From contig NZ_FOCZ01000023.1 in NCBI RefSeq assembly GCF_900110245.1, forward strand, positions 21,337 through 85,336: a stretch of 64,000 nucleotides of DNA, given 5' to 3'. The DNA comes from Niastella yeongjuensis (lineage in GTDB: Bacteria; Bacteroidota; Bacteroidia; Chitinophagales; Chitinophagaceae). The translations under genes and the position numbers were made by a program. How positions within the stretch are numbered: position 1 is the first letter of the stretch; every line of letters begins with the position of its first letter. This document shows positions 1 through 8,551 of the stretch, in pieces. The notes below the pieces were generated by a model. The model made no database searches. It saw nothing but the letters and a program-made list of their open reading frames with translations, and was not told the origin of the DNA.

Positions 1-1
1 C

Positions 2-2203
2 CTGTTGCTGGTAAAACAAAAGAACGAAGTGGAAGCCAAGAACAAGGAGGTGGAAGAAGCACGCCGTTCACTGGAAGAAAAAGCCGAACAGTTAACCCTG
101 ACCTCGAAGTATAAATCGGAGTTCCTGGCGAATATGTCGCACGAGTTGCGTACACCGCTGAACAGCCTGTTGATCCTTGCGCAACAATTGTATGAGAATG
201 CGGAAGGCAACTTAACGGAAAAACAGATCCGGTATGCAAAGACCATCCACTCGTGTGGGGATGACCTGATACAACTGATCAACGACATCCTCGATCTGTC
301 GAAGATCGAGTCAGGGTTCATTACCGCCAATTTTGCACCGGTACGTTTCTTCGAGATCACTTCTTTTGTGGAAACCACCTTCAAGCCAATTGCGGAAGCC
401 CGTCATTTGCGCTTTACCATTGAAACGGATACCAATTTGCCGGAAAATATGGAGACCGATATACAACGGTTGAACCAGATCCTGAAAAACCTGTTGTCGA
501 ACTCCTTTAAGTTTACAGAAAAGGGCGAAGTGAAACTGAAGATCTACGACGCCAAGAAGAACTGGAAACCGGGAAACTCCATCCTCGATAATGCACAACG
601 TGTGGTGGCCTTTGCCATTCATGATACCGGTATCGGTATTCCGCTGGAAAAACAAAGCATCATCTTTGAAGCCTTCCAGCAGGCAGAAGGAAGTACCAGC
701 CGTAAATATGGCGGTACCGGTTTGGGCTTGTCCATCAGCCGTGGTTTAACCGAACTGTTAGGCGGTACCATCGAGCTGGATAGCACACCGGGGCAGGGAA
801 GTACCTTTACCCTGTTCCTGCCTATAGACAACGTATCGGGTGTGGTAACCCGCGAAGCGCCATCGAGCCTTACGGAATACCAGTACCAGCTGGGCAACGA
901 CAGCGGTGAAATTGATACCCTGCTGAATTCGATCAGGGTTACCGGTGAGGGGGCAGATGCCGGCGGTATGCACATCGTAAACGAAATGATCAACGATACT
1001 GGCGACGACCGCAACAATGTGGCGCCAAGCGAAAAAGCCATCCTGATCGTGGAAGACGATATCCGGTTCGGCAAGATCGTTATAGAAAAAGCACACCAGT
1101 ATGGGTTGAAAGCCATTGTGGCCACCAACTACATCGAGGTGTTTGACTTCATCAACCGCTTTACACCCATTGCCATTACGCTGGATGTGAAGTTGCCCGA
1201 TACCAGCGGCTGGAAGGTGATGGAGCTGTTGCGCAACGACCTCAGCTACCGGCATATTCCGATCCATTTGATTTCGGGTGAAGAAAACCGTGCGCTGGCA
1301 TTAAAACGCGGTGCCCGCAGCTTCCGCCTGAAACCATTGGACAATGAATCGCTCAATGACCTGTTCGACGATATAGTGGCCTTTAACAAGAAGGAGGTGA
1401 AACAGATCCTGGTGGTAGAAGACAATGAACTGGATGCTTCGCAAATTGTGAAACTGCTGAGCACCGACAATATGCAGGTAACGCTGGCCGGAACCGGTGA
1501 AAAAGCCATGCACGACATCAACAGCAAGGATTTCGATTGCATTATCCTCGACTATTCATTGCCCGATCTCCCCGGACATGAACTGGTGAACCAGGTGGCA
1601 GAAAGAAAGCCAAGGCTCACCCCGGTGATCATGTACTCAGCGAAGGAGTTTAATAAAAAAGAGTTGCAGCAACTGAACAATGTAAGCGGGAAAATATTAT
1701 TGAAGGGCGTGAACTCACTGGAACACCTGTTGGAAGAATCGGTACTGGCGCTGCACATCAATCATAAAGACCTGCAGGCCGAAAAACGGAAGGTGATTGA
1801 GAACATCAGGAAAAAAGAGGATATCCTCACCGGTAAAAACATTCTGGTGGTGGATGACGATGTACGGAATCTGTTCGCACTAACTACGGTATTTGAACGT
1901 TATAACATAAATGTGATCACGGCGGAAAGTGGTAAGGAAGCCATCAATATTATCAGGGATGATAACCCGAAAATAGATATGGTGCTGATGGATATCATGA
2001 TGCCTGAAATGGATGGTTATGAAACCACGCAGAAGATCCGGCGCGAACATAAGAACAGTACACTGCCTATTATTGCGGTAACGGCAAAAGCGATGAAGGG
2101 CGACAGGCAGAAATGTATTGAGGCAGGTGCATCGGATTATATCACCAAACCATTGAAGATCGATCAACTGTTATCATTGATGCGGGTTTGGTTCTATAAA
2201 TAG
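2..2203 (+). CDS. Hybrid sensor histidine kinase with three receiver domains (5' end outside window)
   Basis: Signalling kinase of the hybrid two-component type. The frame is open to the left edge, so sensor and membrane parts are missing. Counting from the TTG at position 5: a coiled-coil start (1-35), HisKA with SHELRTPLN and phospho-acceptor H46, HATPase_c with N-box (about 160-170), DTGIG (207-211) and GGTGLG (236-241), then three receivers at about 345-455, 467-585 and 612-728 with candidate phospho-Asp D394, D516 and D663. The catalytic core matches family length and ends with a natural stop. It lies 62 bases before a second kinase on the same strand, probably cotranscribed. Domain assignment is secure; the stimulus cannot be read. 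Confidence 0.95.
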   Translation: MLLVKQKNEVEAKNKEVEEARRSLEEKAEQLTLTSKYKSEFLANMSHELRTPLNSLLILAQQLYENAEGNLTEKQIRYAKTIHSCGDDLIQLINDILDLSKIESGFITANFAPVRFFEITSFVETTFKPIAEARHLRFTIETDTNLPENMETDIQRLNQILKNLLSNSFKFTEKGEVKLKIYDAKKNWKPGNSILDNAQRVVAFAIHDTGIGIPLEKQSIIFEAFQQAEGSTSRKYGGTGLGLSISRGLTELLGGTIELDSTPGQGSTFTLFLPIDNVSGVVTREAPSSLTEYQYQLGNDSGEIDTLLNSIRVTGEGADAGGMHIVNEMINDTGDDRNNVAPSEKAILIVEDDIRFGKIVIEKAHQYGLKAIVATNYIEVFDFINRFTPIAITLDVKLPDTSGWKVMELLRNDLSYRHIPIHLISGEENRALALKRGARSFRLKPLDNESLNDLFDDIVAFNKKEVKQILVVEDNELDASQIVKLLSTDNMQVTLAGTGEKAMHDINSKDFDCIILDYSLPDLPGHELVNQVAERKPRLTPVIMYSAKEFNKKELQQLNNVSGKILLKGVNSLEHLLEESVLALHINHKDLQAEKRKVIENIRKKEDILTGKNILVVDDDVRNLFALTTVFERYNINVITAESGKEAINIIRDDNPKIDMVLMDIMMPEMDGYETTQKIRREHKNSTLPIIAVTAKAMKGDRQKCIEAGASDYITKPLKIDQLLSLMRVWFYK

Positions 2204-2265
2204 TAAATTAAAAAGCCCTATTGCCATTAATCATTGACCATTGAGATAACTAAGAAACCGTAACA

Positions 2266-3567
2266 ATGCGTCCAAAAATTCTATTAGTAGATGACCGTGA
2301 AGACAATTTGATGTCCATGGAAGCCATTCTGGCTCCCGATGGCTATGCATTTGTAAAAGCTGCATCGGGCAGCCAGGCGTTGAAGATCCTGTTGAATGAA
2401 ATTGACTTTGCGCTTATTTTGATGGATGTAAAAATGCCAAACCTGAACGGGTTTGAAACAGCCGCCCTTATCTACGAGCGTGAAAAACTGAAACACATCC
2501 CCATCATTTTTATTACGGCTAATAATTATGGTGAGGAAAATGTTTACAAAGGCTATCGCATGGGGGCAGTAGACTACATCTATAAACCCATTAACTCCGA
2601 ATTGCTGCGGGCTAAAGTAGGGGTGCTGGTTGACCTGTACCGGAAAAACCATCGCCTTATTGAGCAGGAAAAGCGGCTTACGATCATTAACCGGAACCTG
2701 GAAATGGAGGTCACGGAACGGAAGGCCTCGGAAGAACGGATCAAAGAGCTGAACCGGCAGTTGCTCGAGAACATTGCCCTGCTGGAATCGGCCAACCGCG
2801 ACCTGGACCGGTTTGCATTCATGGCCTCCCACGATTTACAGGAGCCCCTGCGCAAGATCCGCACGTTCAGCGACCTGTTGTTTGTAAAGTACCAGCCCGT
2901 GCTCGATGGGCCGGCCATCAATTACATCAACCGTATTCAGAGCGCAGCGGTACGGATGCAAACACTCATCAGCGATATCCTGGCATTCAGCCGTATCAAC
3001 AATGAGAAAGACACGTTTGTAAATTATAACCTCAATATCATTTTACAGGAGGCCATGGATGAGCTGGATGCCACCATCCAGGATAAAAAGGCAATCATTG
3101 AAATTGAGCCGTTGCCTACCATCGATGTAAATCCCGGGTTAATGCGGCCCCTGTTCGAGAACCTGCTGAGCAATGCGCTGAAGTATAGTAAAAAAGACGA
3201 AGCGCCGGTGATAAAGATCCATTCGGAAATTATTGCCGCCACTACCTCCAATAAAGAACCGGTGAAGTACTGCCGCATTTATATCCAGGACAACGGCATC
3301 GGCTTCGATCAGCAGTATGCCGAGCAGATCTTCGACATGTTCAGGCGGCTGCATGTGCACAGCGAATTCGAGGGCACGGGCATTGGTCTTACCCTTTGCA
3401 AAAAGATCGTTGAAAAACACAATGGGTACATCTCGGTGCAAAGTAAGGTGAACCAGGGTTCTACTTTTATTATCTCATTGCCTGTTCAGCAGGCTATGGT
3501 TGAAACGCCCGGCGAAAGCAATACCAATACAGATGCCGACGTATTTTTGTTATTGGGAAAGAAATAA
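2266..3567 (+). CDS. Receiver-histidine kinase fusion (REC-HisKA-HATPase)
   Basis: Cytoplasmic two-component protein with the receiver first. The REC domain (1-122) has DD at 9-10, phospho-Asp D54 in LMDVKMP and a Lys in YKPIN (about 107). A coiled coil (125-180) follows, then HisKA with ASHDLQEPLRKI and H189, and HATPase_c with NALKYSK, DNGIGF and GTGIGLTLCKK. There is no transmembrane segment. It resembles bacteriophytochrome-type or CheY-linked kinases that take phosphate from an upstream hybrid kinase. ATG at 2266 fits the receiver start. The preceding gene ends 62 bases upstream, so one operon is likely. A large hairpin follows the stop. Confidence 0.93.
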   Translation: MRPKILLVDDREDNLMSMEAILAPDGYAFVKAASGSQALKILLNEIDFALILMDVKMPNLNGFETAALIYEREKLKHIPIIFITANNYGEENVYKGYRMGAVDYIYKPINSELLRAKVGVLVDLYRKNHRLIEQEKRLTIINRNLEMEVTERKASEERIKELNRQLLENIALLESANRDLDRFAFMASHDLQEPLRKIRTFSDLLFVKYQPVLDGPAINYINRIQSAAVRMQTLISDILAFSRINNEKDTFVNYNLNIILQEAMDELDATIQDKKAIIEIEPLPTIDVNPGLMRPLFENLLSNALKYSKKDEAPVIKIHSEIIAATTSNKEPVKYCRIYIQDNGIGFDQQYAEQIFDMFRRLHVHSEFEGTGIGLTLCKKIVEKHNGYISVQSKVNQGSTFIISLPVQQAMVETPGESNTNTDADVFLLLGKK

Positions 3568-3579
3568 GGGAAGAAATTG

Positions 3580-3630
3580 AAGGCCCCCCTCCAACCTCCC
3601 CCCAATGGGAGGAGGTTGGAGGGGGGCCTT
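3580..3630. terminator. Large inverted repeat between convergent genes, probable bidirectional terminator
   Basis: Arms 3580-3599 and 3611-3630 are perfectly complementary over 20 bases (pyrimidine-rich left arm, purine-rich right arm) with an 11-base loop. It lies between a plus-strand kinase ending at 3567 and a minus-strand response regulator ending at 3642. There is an AT-rich run on the right side. The position fits transcription termination in both directions. Confidence 0.75.
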
Positions 3631-3641
3631 GTTATTTTTAA

Positions 3642-4091
3642 TTATTGTGGGTTCAACACAAACATGGAACGGGGTGGAAAGTACAGTACTTTTTTCCAGT
3701 CGATGGTGAAGATCTTTTCGAGAATGACTTTTAATTCTGTCAGCGTATGCGGCTTTATGGCATACATGTTCGATCCTTCGCGGTAACAAAACTCGATATT
3801 CTGCAAATCGGTCAGTGAGGAATATACGATAATGGGAATGGAATCGTATTTCCTGTTTGCCCTGATCTCACGAAGGCATTGACGCCCGTCCTTGCAGGGC
3901 ATCAGCAGGTCCAGGAAAACTATATCCGGATTATTTTCATCTAACAGTTTAAAAAGAATATCGCCGTTTTCGGCCCTTGACAGGATCACTTTGAACGAAA
4001 GTTCTTCGACCGCCAGTGAAAATATCAGGTAATCCTCGTCGTCATCCTCTGCTATTAGCACATTTGTTGGATACTGATTATACACGTTCAT
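3642..4091 (-). CDS. Single-domain response regulator (Rcp1-like CheY)
   Basis: Stand-alone receiver of 149 residues without an output domain. From the chosen ATG at 4091 it shows the acidic cluster EDDDED at 15-20, phospho-Asp D61 in VFLDLLMP, a Ser in IIVYSSL and a Lys in AIKPHTL. An upstream ATG at 4136 would add 15 residues with no receiver similarity. The 4091 start has AGGAAAAA just upstream and a usual family length. Rcp1-type proteins accept phosphate from phytochrome-like kinases such as those upstream. It converges on the kinase operon across the 3580-3630 hairpin, so it has its own promoter. Confidence 0.9.
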   Translation of the reverse strand: MNVYNQYPTNVLIAEDDDEDYLIFSLAVEELSFKVILSRAENGDILFKLLDENNPDIVFLDLLMPCKDGRQCLREIRANRKYDSIPIIVYSSLTDLQNIEFCYREGSNMYAIKPHTLTELKVILEKIFTIDWKKVLYFPPRSMFVLNPQ

Positions 4092-4267
4092 ATATATACT
4101 TTTTTTTTCCTGCCATCCCGGTTTTAATGGGATCACTTTTACATTTACAGCACGCTATTTTTTATTAAAAGCAATAATTTACGACAAAATACGAATACCG
4201 AAAATACAATCTAAATCCCAATGATGGAATACATTTTTTAGATTAGTGTTTATAAAAACAGTAAAGT

Positions 4268-4573
4268 ATGCAGGAGAAAACCAGGTATATTATATTGTTT
4301 TACGACCACAGCGAAAACGTACTCTCTATGAAGCAGTTGTTGCAACATCTACCGGTTCCTGTAGAAACGGATTGTGTAGAGAATTTTCAACAATTATTAG
4401 AGGTACTTGACAACAGGTTGCCGGACCTCATTATCGTATATGTTAATAATCCGGTTAAAGGGTATGTGTCTCACCTGAAAGACATGCGTTTTAATATCGG
4501 CATCGATGAGATCCCGGTGTATGTCTTTTCAGAACTACCCGAAAAACAAACTTTAATTGAGTTGATGAGTTAA
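4268..4573 (+). CDS. Degenerate receiver-like protein (pseudo-receiver)
   Basis: Protein of 101 residues with receiver-like strand spacing but without the phosphorylation site. An FYDHSEN segment stands where the acidic pair should be. The PDLIIVYVNNPVKG segment aligns with the PDIVFLDLLMPCKDG of the neighbouring regulator and has Tyr where the phospho-Asp belongs. The chain ends after the PVYVFS strand, so the last helix-strand pair and conserved Lys are missing. The start at 4268 follows an AT-rich leader with AGTAAAGT. A strong terminator follows directly, which argues that it is a real transcription unit. It may be a phosphorylation-independent binding protein or a decaying paralogue. Confidence 0.6.
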   Translation: MQEKTRYIILFYDHSENVLSMKQLLQHLPVPVETDCVENFQQLLEVLDNRLPDLIIVYVNNPVKGYVSHLKDMRFNIGIDEIPVYVFSELPEKQTLIELMS

Positions 4574-4579
4574 AGAAAA

Positions 4580-4613
4580 GAGGCACCCCGATCTATCGGG
4601 GTGCCTCTTTTTT
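4580..4613 (+). terminator. Rho-independent terminator
   Basis: GAGGCACCCCGAT and its reverse complement form a 13-bp stem (4580-4607), followed by TTTTTT. It lies directly after the pseudo-receiver stop and before the convergent NagB gene ending at 4638. Confidence 0.85.
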
Positions 4614-4637
4614 GTATGGGCTCACTCTTTTGAGTTA

Positions 4638-6545
4638 TCAATAATGCCAGCGTACAAAAGCTTCCATAGCCGCGTACTTGGTCAAACCCAATTGGGCGTA
4701 CAGGTTGGCGGTATTGGCGTTTCTGTCCTCCGCACGTTGCCAGAACTCGCGGCTGTCGCTTCCCTGGAAGGGTACACTGTCTTTTTGCGACTGGTGAATA
4801 AAGATACCAAAGCGTTTTTTCAACACCTGGTCGGGGCTCATGGGGATGGCCATTTCAATTTCGCTGAGGTCCCATTCCTGCCAGGCGCCTTTATACAGCC
4901 AAACCCAGCAATCCTTTATCCATTCATCACCAGCCTCTTTAATGCGGCGTAACGACTCGAATACGATATCCAGACAAACCTTATGGGTACCATGCGGGTC
5001 GGCCAGGTCGCCGGCTGCGTACACCTGGTGAGGTTTTATTTTACGCAGCAGTTCCATGGTCAATCTGATATCCTCTTCGCCCATTGGTTTCTTTTCAATG
5101 GTGCCTGTTTCGTAGAAGGGCAGGTTCTGGAAGTGGATATTCTCGTCTTTGATTCCCACGTAGCGGCAGGTGGCCCTGGCCTCACAACGGCGTATTAAGC
5201 CTTTTACCGACCTGATCTCCGGCGTATCTATCTGGTTCGATTTCTTGAATCGAAGGTATTGACGGGCTGTTTCCTGGATCTCCTTCGATTTTTTACTGTC
5301 AACTCCGAACATGTCTTCGAACCCTACGGCAAAATCCATAAAACGGGTTACAAACTCATCGGTAACGGCAATATTGCCCGATGTCTGGTAGCCAACATGC
5401 ACCTCATGCCCCTGGTCGTGCAGGCGTTGGAAGGTGCCGCCCATAGAGATGATGTCATCATCGGGGTGGGGGCTGAAGATCACACAACGCTTGGGGAAGG
5501 GTTTGGTGCGTTCTGGATGGTTGGGTAAATGCAGATCAGGTTTGCCGCCGGGCCAGCCGGTGATGCTGTCACGCAACATGTAATACACCTGCAGGTTGAT
5601 CTCGTAGGCATCGCCTTGTTCAACCAGCAGATCACCCAGGCCATTATCACGGTAATCGTTATTGGTTAAACTCAACAACGGTTTGTTCACTTTCAGCGAC
5701 ATGTTCACCACTGCCTTGCGGATCATCTTGGGCGTCCAGTCGATATCACCGGTAAGCCAGGGCGATTTAAAGCGGGTGAGGTCTGCAGCGGCAATTTCAT
5801 CCAGTATGAACAGGCTGTCGTTGTGCTGTTGTAATAAAGAAGCGGGTATTTGTTCCGTAACATTATCCTCAACCGCTTTTTGAACCACTGCGGTTTTTGC
5901 CGGGCCCCAGGCCATCAGTAAAATGCGCTTGGCCTTTAAAATGGTGCTTATGCCCATGGTAATGGCCAGTCGGGGCATTTCGGAGATATTGGCAAATTCA
6001 TGCGAATTGGCAATACGGGTTGAGTTGTCTAATGTAATAAGCCGGGTGCGGGAAAGTATGCTGGAACCAGGTTCGTTAAAACCGATGTGTCCATTGTTGC
6101 CAATACCCAGCACCTGCATGTCTATTCCGCCTGCATCTTCTATCATGCGTTCATATTCCAGGCAATACTTCTTCACTTCTTCTTTGGGGATCTCACCACT
6201 GGGGATATGAATGTTTTTAGGGTCTATGTCAATATGATCGAACAAATGCACATGCATAAAGCGGTTATAGCTTTGCAGCGCGTCGTTGTCAATTGGATAA
6301 TATTCATCCAAATTAAAAGTGATCACATTCCTGAAGCTCAGGCCTTCTTCTTTATGCATTCGCACCAGTTCTGCATACGTAGACCGAGGTGTTGAACCGG
6401 TTGCCAGGCCTAATACACAGGGTTGGCCAGCCGCCTGTTTGCTGCGGATGAGTTCGGCAATTTCCCGGGCCGCGAATTTTGAACCTTCTTTTAGATCGGG
6501 ATAAATACGTACAGGTATCTTCTCAAACGAATCAACCATGCTCAT
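4638..6545 (-). CDS. nagB: Glucosamine-6-phosphate deaminase fused to a PIG-L/LmbE deacetylase-like domain
   Basis: NagB converts glucosamine-6-phosphate to fructose-6-phosphate and ammonia, the last step of GlcNAc catabolism. Residues 10-265 are the deaminase domain, with GLATGSTPR (46-54), NLDEYYP (78-84) and GNNGHIGFNEPG (149-160). A PIG-L/LmbE domain starts at about 352 with the zinc motif SPHPDDD (358-364) and a later DPHGTHK. Total length is 635, far above the ~260 of plain NagB but the usual length of the Bacteroidota two-domain form. The C-terminal domain's substrate is unknown; an N-acetyl sugar is plausible. ATG at 6545 is used; the Met two codons on is also possible. The GH20 gene is 104 bases upstream on the same strand. 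Confidence 0.93.
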   Translation of the reverse strand: MSMVDSFEKIPVRIYPDLKEGSKFAAREIAELIRSKQAAGQPCVLGLATGSTPRSTYAELVRMHKEEGLSFRNVITFNLDEYYPIDNDALQSYNRFMHVHLFDHIDIDPKNIHIPSGEIPKEEVKKYCLEYERMIEDAGGIDMQVLGIGNNGHIGFNEPGSSILSRTRLITLDNSTRIANSHEFANISEMPRLAITMGISTILKAKRILLMAWGPAKTAVVQKAVEDNVTEQIPASLLQQHNDSLFILDEIAAADLTRFKSPWLTGDIDWTPKMIRKAVVNMSLKVNKPLLSLTNNDYRDNGLGDLLVEQGDAYEINLQVYYMLRDSITGWPGGKPDLHLPNHPERTKPFPKRCVIFSPHPDDDIISMGGTFQRLHDQGHEVHVGYQTSGNIAVTDEFVTRFMDFAVGFEDMFGVDSKKSKEIQETARQYLRFKKSNQIDTPEIRSVKGLIRRCEARATCRYVGIKDENIHFQNLPFYETGTIEKKPMGEEDIRLTMELLRKIKPHQVYAAGDLADPHGTHKVCLDIVFESLRRIKEAGDEWIKDCWVWLYKGAWQEWDLSEIEMAIPMSPDQVLKKRFGIFIHQSQKDSVPFQGSDSREFWQRAEDRNANTANLYAQLGLTKYAAMEAFVRWHY

Positions 6546-6649
6546 AAATAATCGGTTTTTATAGTTGCGCTAAATTAAAGCTATTTCCAGTATTCATCAG
6601 GAAATGCGGGTTTTGTCGGGTAGAAAAACAGGGCAAACGTTTGTGTGTA

Positions 6650-8227
6650 TTACTCAAACGTTTTGTTATAATTAGTACCCCATAAAGTATACCGTTTGCA
6701 TTGGGTTTGTAACCGGGTTTCAAAGTCGCTCCAGTTGCGTTTGGCGGCCGGGCTCCACAACACTTCGCTCAGGGCGCTTACGCGGGGGAAGATCATATAC
6801 TCCACCTTTTTGGGATTGGTTACATATTCCGTCCATAAATTAGCCTGTGCACCCAGTATGTGTTTGCCTTCCGCTTCGTTCAATTCCTTCGACACGGGTT
6901 CGTAACTATAGATCTTGTTTACAGGCACATAACCACCAATGGTTAAAGAATCTTCTTTCTTTGACTGGGAATAATCAAGGTACATATACCCTGTGGGTGT
7001 CATTATCACATCGTGGTTTTGTTTGGCTGCTTCAATACCACCTTTCTCACCACGCCAGCTCATTACCACCGCATTGGGCGCCAAACCACCTTCCAGTATT
7101 TCATCCCAGCCAATAATGGTTTTTCCTTTGCTGTTGATGTATTTTTCCATCCGTTGAATAAAATAGCTTTGCAATTCATGCTCATCTTTCAAATGCAGCT
7201 CCGCTATTCTTTTCTGGCATTTGGGGCATGTCTTCCAGCTTTCCTTGGGGCATTCGTCGCCACCAATGTGTACATATTTAGCAGGGAATAAAGGCATTAC
7301 TTCATCCAGCACATTTTGTAAAAAGGTAAATACGCTGTCGTTACCCGCGCAGTAAACGTCGTTAAAAACACCCCATGTCTGCTGAACCTGATAAGGGCCG
7401 CCTGTGCAACCCAGGTAAGGGTAAGCAGTTAATGCGGCAGAAGCATGGCCGGGCATTTCAATTTCAGGCAATACGGTAATATAGCGTTTGGCAGCATACT
7501 CCACTATTTCCTTTACTTCCTTCTGGGTATAAAATCCGCCATAGTGTATGCTGTCGTTACCAGTGCCGGGGTGGTGGCCGATAATGGTACCATTGCGCCA
7601 GGCGCCTGTTTTAGTAAGATTGGGATATTTTTTTATCTCTATGCGCCAGCCCTGGTCATCTGTTAAATGCCAGTGGAAGTAATTCATTTTATGCAAAGCG
7701 ATATAATCTATATATCGTTTTACAAACGGAACAGGAAAGAAGTGACGGCTTACATCGAGGTGCAAACCACGGTATTGAAAGCGTGGATAGTCTTTTATGC
7801 TAAGGTATGATATTGCTAAAGACGAGGCTTTTTCTGCAGGTAATAATTGCAACAGGGTTTGTACACCATAAAAAGTACCTGTTTCATTATCGCCGCCAAT
7901 GTATACGCCTTTGGCGTTTACTTCCATATTATAAGCGCCGGCAATGGGATATTCCATCTTGTCATAGTTCAGGATAATCCCCGGCACTTTACCAGCTTTT
8001 TTGGTGATGGGTAAGGTAAAACCATACACCTGTTTCAGGTAATCATTTAAAAAATTAGCAGAATTCTCCAGACCGGAACCTTCCAGGATAATAGGCGTTT
8101 TGGCCGTGATGGCAAAGGTGCCTGCTGTTTCAGGCATCTTCAGTTCTGCTGGCTGGGGAATGATGTTGACCTGGGCACGTAGGTGCATAGACAGGATCAT
8201 AGTGGCAAAAAACCAAACTTTTTTCAT
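6650..8227 (-). CDS. Beta-N-acetylhexosaminidase, GH20, exported
   Basis: Releases terminal GlcNAc/GalNAc from chitin oligomers or glycans by substrate-assisted catalysis. It has a signal peptide (1-18, ending LRAQ), a GH20b domain (20-145) and a catalytic barrel from about 150. Seen motifs are YRGLHLDVSRHF (152-163), HLTDDQGWR (187-195), EIEMPGH (255-261) and the catalytic pair D324-E325 in HIGGDECPK. A CPKC pair follows. The length of 525 is typical. Lying just upstream of nagB on the same strand, it probably makes the GlcNAc that feeds it. Substrate (chitin versus N-glycan) cannot be settled from sequence. Confidence 0.94.
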   Translation of the reverse strand: MKKVWFFATMILSMHLRAQVNIIPQPAELKMPETAGTFAITAKTPIILEGSGLENSANFLNDYLKQVYGFTLPITKKAGKVPGIILNYDKMEYPIAGAYNMEVNAKGVYIGGDNETGTFYGVQTLLQLLPAEKASSLAISYLSIKDYPRFQYRGLHLDVSRHFFPVPFVKRYIDYIALHKMNYFHWHLTDDQGWRIEIKKYPNLTKTGAWRNGTIIGHHPGTGNDSIHYGGFYTQKEVKEIVEYAAKRYITVLPEIEMPGHASAALTAYPYLGCTGGPYQVQQTWGVFNDVYCAGNDSVFTFLQNVLDEVMPLFPAKYVHIGGDECPKESWKTCPKCQKRIAELHLKDEHELQSYFIQRMEKYINSKGKTIIGWDEILEGGLAPNAVVMSWRGEKGGIEAAKQNHDVIMTPTGYMYLDYSQSKKEDSLTIGGYVPVNKIYSYEPVSKELNEAEGKHILGAQANLWTEYVTNPKKVEYMIFPRVSALSEVLWSPAAKRNWSDFETRLQTQCKRYTLWGTNYNKTFE

Positions 8228-8551
8228 AATGAGTAAAAAATGTTAATACGATTTGTCACTAAAAAGTGTCAAAACCGGATATTTTGTAATGAAAAATGAA
8301 GTACACCTAGCTGTAGGGGCAGCCTGGCTTTAAGTGTTGAGTTTGTGCAATGCGATTTCTATTGAACCTGAGAGGCTGCAATATACGAGGGAATCAGTAG
8401 TTATGCAAATTGTTGTTGAAGTGAGATGGTTGATTGTGAAGGGGCTAACGAGGTTGAAAAGTTAAAAGGTAGAAAAGTTAAAAGGTTGACCAGTTGACGA
8501 GTAGGGCTTTCCCTGGTTAACTCATCAACTGGTTAACTGATCAACTATAAG
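8228..8551. other. 324-base gap upstream of the GH20 gene
   Basis: No gene seen. It must hold the promoter or leader of the GH20-nagB unit, though I find no clear TAnnTTTG box. The left part of the gap near 8455-8500 is a degenerate repeat built from AAGTTAA/AGGTTGA units. ACCAGTTGACGAG (8489-8501) and CTCATCAACTGGT (8521-8533) form an imperfect inverted repeat just after the S15 hydrolase stop. Confidence 0.6.
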
